Shown here: positions 24,062-35,263 of the stretch, piece after piece
Layout: each line of letters begins with the position of its first letter
Position numbering within the stretch: the first letter of the stretch is position 1
NCBI GenBank assembly: GCA_003996215.1
Contig: QJPP01001637.1
Span: 186,001-250,000, forward strand
Direction: 5' to 3'
Origin: Jaltomata sinuosa
Taxonomy: Eukaryota; Streptophyta; Magnoliopsida; Solanales; Solanaceae
DNA: 64,000 nucleotides
Translations under genes and position numbers: made by a program
The notes under the pieces: model-generated
Told to the model about the DNA's origin: nothing
What the model saw: only the letters and a program-made list of their open reading frames with translations
Databases searched by the model: none

Positions 24062-24541
24062 ACATCCACTACTAAAAGGACTACCATCCTCTAAAGTTAG
24101 AGAAAAGATAGTACCTGAAGAATCGAAAAGGCGAGGATAGCGGGTCTGCATGTCTGTCTCAATCTCCCAAGCAGCCTTCTCAACAGGACGATGATGCCAC
24201 TAAACCTTAACTGACGAAATCTCCTTGGACCTCAACTTCCTAACGTGCCTGTCCAAAATGGCAACAGGCTCCTCCTCAAATTCCAAGGACTCATCCAACT
24301 GAACCGACTCCAACTGAAGCACATGAGACTCATCTGGAATATACTGTCGTAGCATAAAGACATAAAAAACCGGGTGAACACTGCAAAGAGCATTAGGCAA
24401 GGCCAACTCATAAGCAACCTCTCCAATATGATGAAGGATCTCGAATGGCCCTATAAACCTAGGACTGAGCTTACCCTTCCACCCGAACCTCATCACGCCC
24501 TTCATAGGCAACACACGAAGAAACACACTGTCACCAACCAT
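24062..24541 (-). pseudogene. Element B integrase C-terminus and chromodomain-like tail
   Basis: Starting at 24541 the frame reads GDSVFLRVLPMKGVMRFG, GKLSPRFIGPFEILHHIG, then VHPVFYVFMLRQYIPD and SVKV, where a stop (Gln or Trp codon position) interrupts. It resumes with ETDMQTRYPRLFDSSG. This is the chromovirus C-terminal layout seen in A and F. The usual stop before the purine tract is missing: the frame runs into the LTR because one T fewer precedes the tract than in A. The purine tract (AGTAGTGGATG, about 24062-24073) overlaps the end. Confidence 0.82.
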
Positions 24542-25633
24542 GAACTCTAGATCTCAAACTCTTTGGTTAACATAACTCTTTTGCCTACTCTGGCCAGTGC
24601 GAAGTCTCTCCTGAATGACCCGAACTCTATCCATAGAATCACGAAGCAAGTCGGTACCCCATGGCCTAACCTCGAAAGCATCAAACCAACCCACCGAAGA
24701 TCTACACCGCCTACCATACAAAGCCTCGAACTGAGCCATATGAATGCTTGAATGGTAACTATTATTATATGCAAACTCTGCCAAGGCTAAACAATGGTCC
24801 CACCGACCCCCAAAATTAATAACACAGGCCCGCAACATATCCTTCAGAACCTAAATAGTACGCTCTGACTAACTGTCGATCTGCGGATGAAAAGCGGTGC
24901 TAAGCTCAACTCTAGTACCCAACTCTCTCTGAATAGACCTCCAGAAATGTGAAGTGAACTGAGTACCACAGTCAAAAATAATAAAAACTGGCACTCCATG
25001 CAAACAGACAATCTCTCAAATGTAGATCTGAGCCAACCTCTCAGAACTGTAGGAAGTCTGAACCGGCAGAAAGTGAGCAGACTTTGTCAACCTATCCACA
25101 ATAACCCAAATAGCATCAAATCTCCGCAAGGTACGTGGCAACCCAACTATGAAGTCCATAGCTATCCGCTCCCATTTACACTCCGGAATGGGTAGCCTCT
25201 GAGATAAACCACCTGGCCTCTGGCGCTCAAACTTCACTTGCTGACAGTTCAAGCACTTAGACACGAAAGCTGAAATATCCCTCTTCATCCCACACCACCA
25301 GTAGTGCTGCCTCAAATCACGGTACATCTTAGCTGTCCTGGAATGAATGGAATATCTAGAACAATGAGCCTCTTTCAAAATCAATCTAACCAAGTCACCA
25401 ACTCTAGGAATGCAGATACGACCCTCGATCCTTAGAACACCCTCTTAATCTAAGGTCGACTTCCTAGCCTTCTCGCTAAACACTTTGTCACGAATGATCC
25501 TCAACCTCGCATTATCAAACTGTTGTGCCCGAATCTATGCCAACAAGGAAGATCTAGCCTCAACACAAGCAAGAATATGGCCCAGCTCAGAAATATCAAG
25601 TCTAACCAACCCGTTAGCCAAGGACTGGATGTC
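24542..25633 (-). pseudogene. Element B integrase core
   Basis: The HHCC zinc domain is intact here (YSIH, RQHYWW, then KCLNCQQVK, about 25240-25345). The catalytic residues are all visible: Asp in MDFIVGLP (about 25150), Asp in FDCGTQFTS (about 24970) and Glu in SQSERTI (about 24865). Then YNNSYHSSI, ALYGRRCRSSV and TDLLRDSMDRV follow. Stops interrupt near 25022, 24855 and 24548. This is the best-preserved integrase in the window but still broken. Its job in a live element is strand transfer of the DNA copy in the nucleus. Confidence 0.88.
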
Positions 25634-26800
25634 CTAAGCTAAAGGTCGCTCCTCTATTGCTAGGAAACCCAAGCTACTCATACTCATTTCCTTCCAGCTC
25701 AAGGCATTCGCTACCACGTTTGCCTTGCCCGGATGATAAAGAATAGAGATATCATAGTCCTTCAGTAACTCCAACCACCTACGCTGCCTCAAATTTAGAT
25801 CCTTCTGGCTGAAAATGTACTGAAGACTATGATGATCAGTGAAAATCTCACAATGCATGCCATAAAGATAATACCTCCAAATCTTCAACGCAAAAACTAC
25901 CGCTGCTAACTCCAAGTCATGTGTGGGTAGTTTATCTCGTGAACCTTCGACTATCTGGAAGCATAAGCAATAACTCGGCCCTGTTGTATCAATACATAAC
26001 CCAAACCAATACCTGAAGCATCACAATATATGGTGAAACCCTGACTCACGATCGAAAGAGTAAGAATTGGAGTTGAAGTCAACAAGGTCTTGAGCTTCAG
26101 AAAGCTTGCCTCACACTCATCTGACCACTGGAAGGGAAGATTCTTCTGAGTCAATCTAGTCAATGAAGCTGCTATCAAAGAAAACTCTTCCACAAACCGT
26201 CTGTAATAACCTGCCAACCCAATGAAACTGCAAACCTCGGTAGGAGAAGTAGGCCTAGCCGAATCACAAACTGCTGCAATCTTTGCCGGATCTACCATAA
26301 TCCCAACCTTGGATACCACGTGCCCCAAGAATTCCACAGACTCAAGCCAAAACTCACACTAAGTGAATTTGACATACAACTGGTGGTCTCGCAAGGTATG
26401 AAGTACAACTCTATGATGCTTCTCATTCTCCTCTCAACTCCTCAAATAAATCAGAATGTCGTCAATGAGCACAATCACAAATAAGTCCAAGTAGGCACTG
26501 AACACACGATTCATCAACTCCATAAATGTTGTTGGGGCATTAGTCAACCCAAGAGACATGACTAGGAACTCATAATGGCCATACCGAGTCCTAAATGCAG
26601 TCTTTGGGATGTCCGTAGCCCTAGTCCTCAACTTGTAATAATCGTACCTCAAGTCAATCTTAGAGAATATCCTTGCACCCTGTAGTTGGTCAAACAAATC
26701 ATCAATACGCGGTATCAGATATCTATTCTTAACTGTCACCTTATTCAACTGCCTGTAGTCAATACACATATGCATAGACCTATCCTTCTTCTTCACAAAT
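25634..26800 (-). pseudogene. Element B reverse transcriptase and RNase H
   Basis: RT begins with VKKKDRSMHMCIDYRQLN (about 26745-26800), then TNAPTTFMELM and the catalytic box as LIDD instead of FIDD (about 26452). FLGHVVSK and the AGYYRRFVEEF thumb follow at 26200-26340. RNase H shows YCDASGIGLG (about 26010), LELAAVVFALKIWRY (about 25890), FTDHHSLQY and a final Asn-Ala-Leu where the family has Asp-Ala-Leu (about 25690), so the last acidic residue appears lost. Stops lie near 26436, 26360 and 25934. The start of RT is shortened by a deletion near 26800. Confidence 0.9.
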
Positions 26801-27470
26801 GAACCCTCTACTTAATAGATCCTGAAGTTGATCCTTAAGCTCCCTCAACTCAGATGGTGCCATCCGATATGGCAAAATAGAAATGGGCTGAGTTTCCGGC
26901 TCAACATCAATACCAAAGTCAATGCCACACTCAGGAGGAAGACCCGGAAGGTCAAAAGGAAACACATCTAAATACTCGCAAGCCATTGGAACTGACTTAG
27001 GAGAAGGTGTGGTGGCACTAGTATCACAGTCGTAGACAAGATAGACTAAGCACCCCTTCCCAACCAACCGTTGGGCGCTCAGGAAATATATGAATCCCCT
27101 CGGCATATGGCTATCGGCACCCTTCCATATGATAGGAGGGATACAAGGCATCTGTAGAGTAACAGTCTTGGCGAAGCAATCCAAGATCGCATGATAAGAA
27201 AACATCCAATCCATGCCTAAGATCACATCGAAATCAACCATATCAAGTACAACCAAGTCTACCCACATGTCGTACACTAGGATAGTCACCACACATGCCC
27301 GATACACCTGATCACCTACTAAAGAATCTCCTACTGGGGTAGATACACGCAAAGGCACAGGCAATGACTCACAAACAAACTCTAGACGAGTAGCATAATA
27401 AACAGATACATATGAGACTATAGACCCCGAATTAAACAAGGCAGAATCAGACTGATGACAAATAGAGATC
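26801..27470 (-). pseudogene. Element B aspartic protease
   Basis: A 219-codon open stretch (27439 down to 26780) begins MFNSGSIVSYVSVYY. The catalytic Asp of the retropepsin motif is replaced by Asn, so it would be inactive. DVILGMDWM follows, then the linker LPGLPPECGIDFGI, ISILPYRMAPSELRELKDQL and GFI. There a deletion of roughly 38 bp, judged against element A, removes the first RT motif and shifts the frame. It is unusually long for an open frame in these dead elements. Confidence 0.88.
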
Positions 27471-27474
27471 GTAC

Positions 27475-28957
27475 CTATGATGACTGCATCTGAAGCCTCA
27501 ACCTATATCCAGTCCAGAACTGTATACACGTGGCCTCGACCACCACGACCACCTGATCTATCGGACTGAGGACCACCTTTAGTATCCTGGGGACCAACCC
27601 TACTACCCTGTGAACTGCCTCTGGCTGGAGGTGCTGGAGCCCTGGGGGCCTGAACCATCTGATCATGCCATCTAGGATGTTGTGCCATCGGACACTCTCT
27701 AGCAAAGTGGCCTATCTTGCCACACTCATAACAACCCCGACCAAGCATACTCCACTGTGAAGACCCGGCTGAATAAGAAATACCACCACGACCTGCGGAC
27801 CCTGAATGAGCACCTCGTTGAGTAGGAATAATACTCTGGCTACTCTGACCCTCAACAATTTGTAATGCTGCCTGAACGGGCCGGCTCGACTAGAAATGTT
27901 GCTGGTGCTGACCTCTACCATAATAGCCTCTACCTCGGGCCTGTGAACCGCTGAAACTACCTTGATGACAGGGCCTCTTATCAATGCCCTTGGGCCTCAT
28001 AAAGTATGCCCCCAATAGTGCGGGCATGGTCTAATGCCTCCAAAAAGGATTGGCATAATGCCACCATACCCTCTGTAGCCAATCGGAGGTGTAAAGTCAA
28101 CTCTCGAACAAAGCGATGCATTCTCTCGTGCTCGGTGGGCAGAATCATAGTGGCGTGCCTGGACAGCTGATGGAAGCGAACCTCATACTAAAAAACAGAC
28201 ATAGAGCCCTACTCCAACCCAGCAAACTGGTCCATCAAATGCTCCCTCATGATACGTGGTACATATTTCTCCAGAAAACTGCGGAGAACTGTGCCCAAGT
28301 AAGCGGATGTGACCCGGCTGGTCTGCAAGCTACATATGACCTCCACCACTATTTCGCCGTACCATCAAGCTGAAATGCGGTGTAATCTACTCCATGCGAC
28401 TCGACTAACCCCAAATTAGGCATCTCTCCTGGCAGCTAGTCAGAAACTCATGTGCATCCTCCCTAGCAGCACTCGAAAATCTTGGAGGACCCAATCTAAG
28501 AAATCTACAAAGCATCTTCTGCTCCTCAGAAAACATAAATGGCCTGGCTGGGATAGGTGGAACCACTGTAGGGACTGGCAATACCTTTAATCTGGGATCC
28601 ACAGCAGCAGGCTGCACTCCTAAACCCTGTGTTGCTGCCTGAGCTGAAGTCTTAGCCTCGTCTCTAATCTGGGAACCAATCGGAGTATCAGGCTAAGTTG
28701 CTGATTGAGTCATACCCTTAAGAAACCTCGAAATCTATCGGGTGTTGGGATGGCCCCACGCCCTCTGGCTCATACTGTACCTCATCAACCCTATCCTTAG
28801 GCTTTAGTGATGGTAGTCTAGCCCGGGCCTGAGCTGGCGTCACAGCCCATCCCCTACCTTGACCTCTGGGTTGACCTCTATCCCATCCCCTAGCTGGGGC
28901 TCTAACTGCAGGTGCAAGGGCCTCATCCTCACCCACTACAGATCTTATCTGAACCAT
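27475..28957 (-). pseudogene. Element B gag with intact zinc knuckle
   Basis: Gag starts MVQIRSVVGEDEALAPA at 28957. An Arg/Gly/Gln-rich segment follows. The capsid is recognisable at 28405-28617 (FLRLGPPRFSSAAREDAHEFL), in a different phase, so a frameshift lies near 28640-28720. After a Gly/Ser/Gln-rich linker there is a textbook CX2CX4HX4C knuckle, CYECGKIGHFAREC (27692-27733). It lies between the primer site and protease, as expected. Several stops and at least two frame changes make it non-functional. Confidence 0.88.
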
Positions 28958-29151
28958 CTGAGAAAGAGTGAAAAAAGGACACTTAGAAGTTGATCAAGTC
29001 AAGGAAGCATGATAAGGAATCAAACAAGATGAAATCTTTCCTAGGAAATGTCCTATAGCCCCTCGCAGATAGGATACGGACGTCATCGTACCAATCCACG
29101 AGACTCTACGAGACACTTTGCTCCTGTATTGGCGAGACTGGTGAACCTAGT

Positions 29152-29163
29152 GCTCTGATACTA
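29152..29163 (-). promoter_or_regulatory. Primer-binding site of element B, one mismatch
   Basis: It reads TAGTATCAGAGC on the minus strand, one base off the tRNA-iMet match TGGTATCAGAGC seen in A and M1. It sits three bases inside the LTR end at 29167. Confidence 0.88.
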
Positions 29164-29166
29164 CTC

Positions 29167-31958
29167 TGTCACGACCAAAAACCAGGTCATGATGGTGCCT
29201 ACATAACCCCCCAGTAGGCAAGTCTAACCCAATAATGCGGAAGATAATAAAAGCAGTTAAAGTAAGAAAAGCGGAAGACATAAATAAGGGAGATAGGGCC
29301 AATAGCATATATATATGCCAACTATACTAAATATACAAAAGATGGGCTTAAAGTGAACAAGAAGACAAAACATACACGAGAACCAACCCAGACCTGGTGT
29401 CACCGGTACAAGAGCGATTAAAGTACGGAGTAGCTATACAACAAACTATGTCTATCTAAAATACAAAATATAGACAGAAATACAAGATGGAAAGAATGTA
29501 AAGTCTCCAAGGCGCCGGTAACCCACCGCGATCCAAACTACAACAGGCCTCGAATGATAAGAGGATCAATGAGGGTGGCTCGTACTAGGTGCTGCATCAA
29601 AAAAAGATGTAGAGTTTAGCATGAGTACCAAAGCAACGGGTACCCAGTAAGCGTCATAGGCCGACCGAGCGCAAAAAGATAATATATATATTTAATAAAT
29701 TACAGGAAAGTACATGGAAAAACAGGGATCCACCTAAATCTAGTTATAAAATTGAAAACAGAACCAATCGAACCAACCAGAATGAAATAATAACAAGATT
29801 ATTCCCAAATCAACCGATAACTCAAAAGCACCAAGTCAATACAATGCAATGGAAGATGATGTAATGCATGAATGCATAATACTATAAACCCGGGATACCG
29901 CATCGGGCGCCCGGAATACCGCATCGGATTATGCATATATATATATATATGTATGTCAGTGGGAAGTAAAAACCCGGAATAACGCATTGGTGGCCCGGAA
30001 TACCTCACCGGACTATAGATATATGCATAAAATAGTGTTTTCCCTTTTTGCTTCCAAAATTCATAGTAAGACTCAAGATAACTCATTTAAAATATGAAAA
30101 TCATAGTAGCCGAAGTGAGCCTCAAGTTTGAACCAAAAATCTTTGAAACACCCTTCTTTTTTGTACCAACGATATGCAATGCAGTATGAGCATGAAATAT
30201 CCATAATCAGGAAAAATAGCACACAACAAGGCAAAACGGGGAAAATTACCCTCCAAATCAAGAGAACTGACTTGGAACTCCATCCCAATCCAAGATATGG
30301 CCTCAGGCTCACAATTACGCACACAACCGATAGTACGGCGGAATAACAGAAAAAACAACAATGAAAACAACTACAGGCATCTACTCTACTTCTAAAATCT
30401 TCTAAAAGCATACTAAGGATTCGATGCTAGGCATAACAATACTATGGGCTCCTAGACTAAGGATAGCATGAATAATTCTAATCTATGATCCGAAATGGCC
30501 AAAATAATACCAGTAACATGATTTAAGCCTAATTCTAACCTAAGGACCAACCTAACATTCCAGCAACATATAATATATATAATCTAACTAAACTCAGTCT
30601 AGGAAGTAAACTGTAACCTATCTCGGGGGCGAATCGCAAACACGAATTGTCACTCGTGTTCCTTCTCCCTCCGAACAGCCTCAAAAAGTTGTCATGCTAT
30701 CTAAAATATAATCCCGGTGTCAAGACGAGAAGAATGACACACATATTTCTATACGAAAAATTGGGTCAGAAAATGACCCTCAGTGCCCACGCAATGAAAC
30801 AGAAAATAAAATTCACAACTATGCTCGCAATGTGTTAATGAACTCATGCTCAAAATTTAAGTGTGAACGAAACTCATTTCGGGGCTCAAAACAGCCCCGA
30901 AGTCTTACTAGTTCAAGAGAAACAAAATTGGAGAATGAGGGATTTTGGAGGCGGAACATACCAATTTCACGAACATGGACGGACCACGGACTGGAATTAT
31001 AGCCACCACCAAGCTTGGGGAAAGCTGGAGTTGAAGATTGGAAGTTGGAGCTCAAAAAAAAAGGAAAAATCGAGTAGAAAAGAGTTGGAGTTGAAATGAA
31101 ATTTCAAAGAGAAGGCAGCTTATAACTGCCAGCGCCTAGCGTAGGGGCGGCCACACCACAGCGCCCAAGGCGCCGCAGGTGCGCTGCCCTGCCATCCTAG
31201 CCACGCATGAAGGCGCGCACAAACCAATGCAGGAGCGCCAACGCAGGTGCGGCCAGCGCCCGCCGTGGCGCAATACCAACAACAGTTGCTGCAACAGCCA
31301 AGTTTTAGACAACTTTGAAATGGATGGACCCCTGGGAATGCATTCGGGGTCCCTCGAATAAAAATAATCTGATCTATTCAACCAAAAACTATATTTCGGA
31401 CTCAACGGAATCGATAAAAATCCCATCGGAGGTCGATTAAGCAAAAAGTGGGCCCCACGCCCAAAACCAACTTTGGCTAACTTTTTCAAAACGAAACCCA
31501 ATGGCCCAAAACGAGTCTGGAAGCCTCGAGACCCGAACCAAAGGTTCCACTAGTCCAAAGTTGATATTCTGGAGCTAACAGGGTTGACAAAAATTCCATC
31601 TGAGGCTGTCTTCTTCGAATGTTTACCAAAGTCAACCCCACAAGCCAAACTGGCTTGAAAACGCAGAAAATAACATATGGCCAAACCAAAGGCATCCACT
31701 AGGCCAAAATCTCCGTTCTGGAGCCAACAGAACTGACGGAATTCGATTTTGAGTGCGTTTACCAAGAAAGTTGACCAAAGTCAAAGATTTTCTAAGTTCA
31801 AGTTCTAAAACAGGGAAATGGTCATAACGATCTAATGAACGGCCCGGGCACCGAACCATCAGTCCCGACAAGTCATAAATGACCTGTAGCCGCTGCGGGA
31901 AAGCTCAAAACACGGAAAAAGCACAAAAAATAGGAAAATGACCTGGAGGGTCATTACA
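29167..31958 (-). repeat. 5' LTR of element B
   Basis: 2792 bp, TGTAATGACC at 31958 to TGGTCGTGACA at 29167. It carries the CCCGGAATACCGCATCGG cluster (29889-30013), a donor-like GGTATGT (30956-30962), a TATA-like box in GGCAGTTATAAGCTGCC (31113-31129), a GC-rich patch (31130-31270) and palindrome-like TTGAC sites at 31622-31635 and 31771-31784. Segment 30651-31797 is absent from the 3' copy. Confidence 0.94.
31113..31129 (-). promoter_or_regulatory. TATA box in B 5' LTR
   Basis: TTATAA (31120-31125) lies in a perfect short palindrome-like frame, immediately downstream of the GC-rich patch. It is the clearest TATA box among the LTRs here. Function is inferred from its position. Confidence 0.6.
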
Positions 31959-32953
31959 TTTCAACTGAAAGAAAAATACGAGAAATTATCAAAAATGGAG
32001 AATTTGTCGTCAATTATTGAGACCTCAATTATTTGTTTCTACAATACTTGCTAATCTCTAATTCAATTTTTGAAAAGCAACCCATTGCAATCCACAAACC
32101 AATTTAATAATAATCAAGTACCACAGTACAATCCCCCAATACTGATTTTATATCACAAAGTACCATACACCATTTTGGTAAAGGACAAACGAAAAAGAAT
32201 AAAAATAGAAACAACAATTCATAAACAAAACTAAATATCAACGAAAGCAAAAAAGACCAATAAACCTGAAACACGGTCCAAATATTATCTTTACAACCTA
32301 TGAAAGTACTGCTGATACTTCAACTCAAAAGAGTTGTTTTCCCATATACCATACACAAATATTTTGCACTCCTAAAATATTGTGTGCCGTTGGAAAAAGA
32401 AAACCTACGACATTTTCCTATATGTACCATACACAATATTTTGCACTCCAAAAATATTGTTTTGCCTTTGAAAAAAAAAGTTACGACATTAATTCTCCTT
32501 AGCCTAGTTTTCCTATATATTTTCATATATTTTAGTTTTCATAATATTTCTTACCATATATTTTAGGAGTTTTTAATTTTTCAGGGTTCTTCCCATATAT
32601 TTTAGGAGTCAGTACTATAAAAATATTATAAAGATAATCATTAAATAATAATCAGAGGAAAGTAACAAAAAGATGATTTTGTCTAAATCAGAGTATTTTA
32701 ATGAAGGACAAAAAATTTAAATCACATTATATGATCTTTCACATTATATATATATAAATAAGAGAGGCAAAATACTATTATGATGCCAATTGCAATAACC
32801 AAGAAATCGATTTAAAAGATTATGATAAGGATAATGAAAAAGAGAAAAATAACTAATATGCACATGAAAAGTTCCATTATGTATAAAGTACAACAATGAT
32901 GTGGAGATAAAATTTATGTGAGGCTCCTCTCATACTTTGCCAAGTAAATTATT
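31959..32953. other. AT-rich intergenic DNA with a ~78 bp tandem duplication
   Basis: No gene is seen. Two adjacent copies of a segment holding accatacacaatattttgc, a nearby aaaatattg and a terminal acgacat lie at about 32335-32412 and 32413-32490. Two tccatatattttaggag-like copies follow at about 32553 and 32593. Confidence 0.65.
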
Positions 32954-33058
32954 GGGTCTCATTTTCAGAAAATTGGGCTAAAGTATTAGCACTTCTCTCT
33001 ATTTCTCACATTTTTCGATTATTTTTTAGCAAACAACATAAAGCTCACTAGTATAGAT

Positions 33059-33855
33059 TAGGGGTGGGCATTCGGTTCTTCGATTCGGTTTTATCAAACT
33101 TTGGTTCAGTTCTTTGGTTTTCGGTTTTGAAAAAGTGTGCACCGAACACCAAACTGAATTAGTTCAAATCGATTCAGTTTTTTCAACTTCGGTTCGATTT
33201 AATTCGGTATTTCTAGAATGATTTTTTTTGTGCAAATGAAAAATAAAATGAGGACCAAATTATCAAAGTATAAGAGCATCAAAAAAAACTTTAAGACATT
33301 TAAAAATCATGTGTGCGCAGCCCAACACCCCTACAAGCACGCACTAAGCTGACTGCCTCACCCTCACTGCCAGAGCCCAGCCAAGCATTTTACAAGTTAC
33401 ACCAATTCAACACTCAGCAGTTTGCAAGGCAGCAGTAGCACCGCAGCAGCATGCTAGACTTCCAGCAGCACAACGATTTTCCTTCAAACCAGACTGTCAG
33501 GCGCAAGCAGCAGCATATATTGAATTCATCATATAATTTGGTCATAGCTTCACGTTTTCCATTGAAGAAAAATGCATCTTTTAAAGCAGAAATTGGGAAA
33601 ATAATCTCTTAATCGGTTTAAATTTTAGATTTTAAAATATGTTTAATTTTTTTTAAAAATCTTACTAATAAAAGTTCGGTTCTTCGGCGTAACTCTTAAA
33701 CCAAACACCGAATCGAAAAACCAAAATTTCGAGAAAAAAATCAAAACCGAACCGAAGAACCGAAGAACCGAAGAACCGAAGAACCGAAATCGAAGAACCG
33801 AATTAGTTCAGTTCGATTCAATTTTTTGGTTTTTCGGTATTTATGCCCACCCCTA
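33059..33855. mobile_element. hAT-like non-autonomous DNA transposon, 797 bp
   Basis: Exact terminal inverted repeats TAGGGGTGGGCA and TGCCCACCCCTA are flanked by 8-bp duplications GTATAGAT (33051-33058) and CTATAGAT (33856-33863), differing at one base. Eight-base duplications and this terminus fit hAT elements. The subterminal parts carry many GGTTCTTCGG-like words, including a run of gaagaaccga units at 33740-33800. The core at 33306-33510 is markedly GC-richer. There is no transposase frame. The duplicated copy at 36769 has the empty site. Confidence 0.9.
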
Positions 33856-34290
33856 CTATAGATGCTAATTACTCTCTCAAATATTAGTTTTTGAAATGAA
33901 ACTTTATATCACTAAAACTCCCTCTTCTGGATACATGTATGTATCTAATTTTATGTATCTGAGTTTCATAATTTTATGTCTCTACATATCTGAATTTCAT
34001 AATTTCATGTATTTGTAACTGAGATTCATCATGTCATGTATATGTGTATCTGAGTTTTATAATTTTATATATATATGTGTATTTGAGTTTCATAATTTTA
34101 TATATTTATGTAATTGAATTTCATAATTTTGTATATATGCGTATATGAGTTTAATAATTTAATGTATATTTTCATATATATATGAATCTGATTATTTAGG
34201 TAGTTTTTTCATAAATTAACATGGGTTTGAGTTTGGGCTCAAGTACTAAAGCCAACCCAATATAGCTACATCGGCTTCACATATCCAGAC

Positions 34291-34365
34291 AAGTCGGCGG
34301 CTCCCTTTACCGACTCCGGCGGCACAACACCTAATTCTTCCTTCAGTGTTTTACTGCAACTTTGA
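34291..34365 (+). pseudogene. 25-codon open segment in duplication copy 1, no start codon
   Basis: It is in frame with, and the same length as, the small ORF at 37268-37342 in copy 2, but AAG stands where copy 2 has ATG. The product resembles a Ser/Thr-rich peptide containing PFTDS and ending FSVLLQL. Most differences from copy 2 change the amino acid, which argues against selection. It may be a leftover 5' exon piece of an unknown gene. Confidence 0.25.
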
Positions 34366-34512
34366 AGTTTGAAGTTTCTGACTGGAACTCCGGTGTGAGT
34401 TCACCGAAAGTAACAGTTAGGAGGGAGAGAGAGCAAAGAGAAAAATAACTTTTGAGATTTTTTATTAAATCTGAATACATCAAATTTGGTAGAAAAATAT
34501 AAGTAGTGGGAG

Positions 34513-35263
34513 ATTATGTAATTATTTTAAAGTAGAGAGAAATTTAATAGTTATGGTAAGAATATATGGTTATTTATGTAGTTTTTTCATTATTATTTTT
34601 TTCTTTGGTCTTTTTTTTGGGGTTAAAACAACGATTATTAGGTTTTTTTTTTGTTCAACTTGCTTTTCATCTCTTTTTTTGTGCAATTTCTTTTCCAAAT
34701 TTTTCTACTTTTCTTACTTAAATATTTTTATTCACGAAAAGTGAGACTCAATATTTTCTCCTAACTCATTCTATTTCTAACATTATACTGCTTTCATCTC
34801 ATATTACTTGTCTACATAACTAAAAATATGTATTTGAAATTATTTATCAATTTATAAAATCAAGTTAGAATTAATTTACAAAAAAAAAAATCCTCCATTA
34901 TTATTCTTGGTATTGATGAATAAGACATATAAATAAATTTTATTAAAAAGAGTGAAAATGGTAACTTAGTAAAAATATTTTGCTTAAATATAATTTTTTA
35001 AGGAACGTATAAAAAATAGACAAATAATATGAGAGAGTAAAATTAATTTGTACTCCTATTCTTCTCTAAGCAATTTCATAATTTTAAAAACACTTAAATT
35101 CATCAAACACTCTCCACAAGAAAATATAAAGAAAAGAACATTATTGGTCCAATGCCTTTTCCATAACGACACTCTAGAAAGAAAGAAATATTTCCCGTGG
35201 AGAAACAAAACTAGTGAGAAGGTTAATTATGATTAAGGAAAAGATTTACTTCCGAGGAATGAC
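34513..35263. other. AT-rich intergenic DNA, no gene seen
   Basis: It contains T-rich tracts. A 63-codon Phe-rich frame at 34553-34744 is a composition artefact. Confidence 0.65.

Larger units (their letters stand above)
22395..31958 (-). mobile_element. Complete, inactive Ty3/gypsy LTR retrotransposon (element B)
   Basis: Minus-oriented, 9.56 kb. The 5' LTR is at 29167-31958 and the 3' LTR at 22395-24061, both with TGTAATGACC starts and GTGACA ends. The flanks are near-matching 5-bp duplications, TTTTA (22390-22394) and TTTCA (31959-31963). Domain order is gag, protease, RT, RNase H, integrase, chromodomain-like tail, as in A. The two LTRs differ greatly in length because the 3' copy lost about 1.15 kb. 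The same family recurs as element F. Old, by roughly 10 percent LTR mismatch in stretches compared by eye. Confidence 0.95.
32954..34512. repeat. Dispersed segmental duplication, copy 1 (split by a hAT-like element)
   Basis: Excluding the inserted element at 33059-33863, this matches 36769-37490 across about 750 bp: the cattttcag start, the tagcacttctctctat segment, a run of tatgtatctgagtttcata-like units, then a GC-richer part with ctccctttaccgactcc and gcaactttgaagtttgaag. By eye they agree at well over four bases in five. Confidence 0.85.

Noticed and set aside
34553..34744. 63-codon frame, Phe-rich, membrane-like
   Set aside because: Produced by T-rich sequence; no start context or homology.
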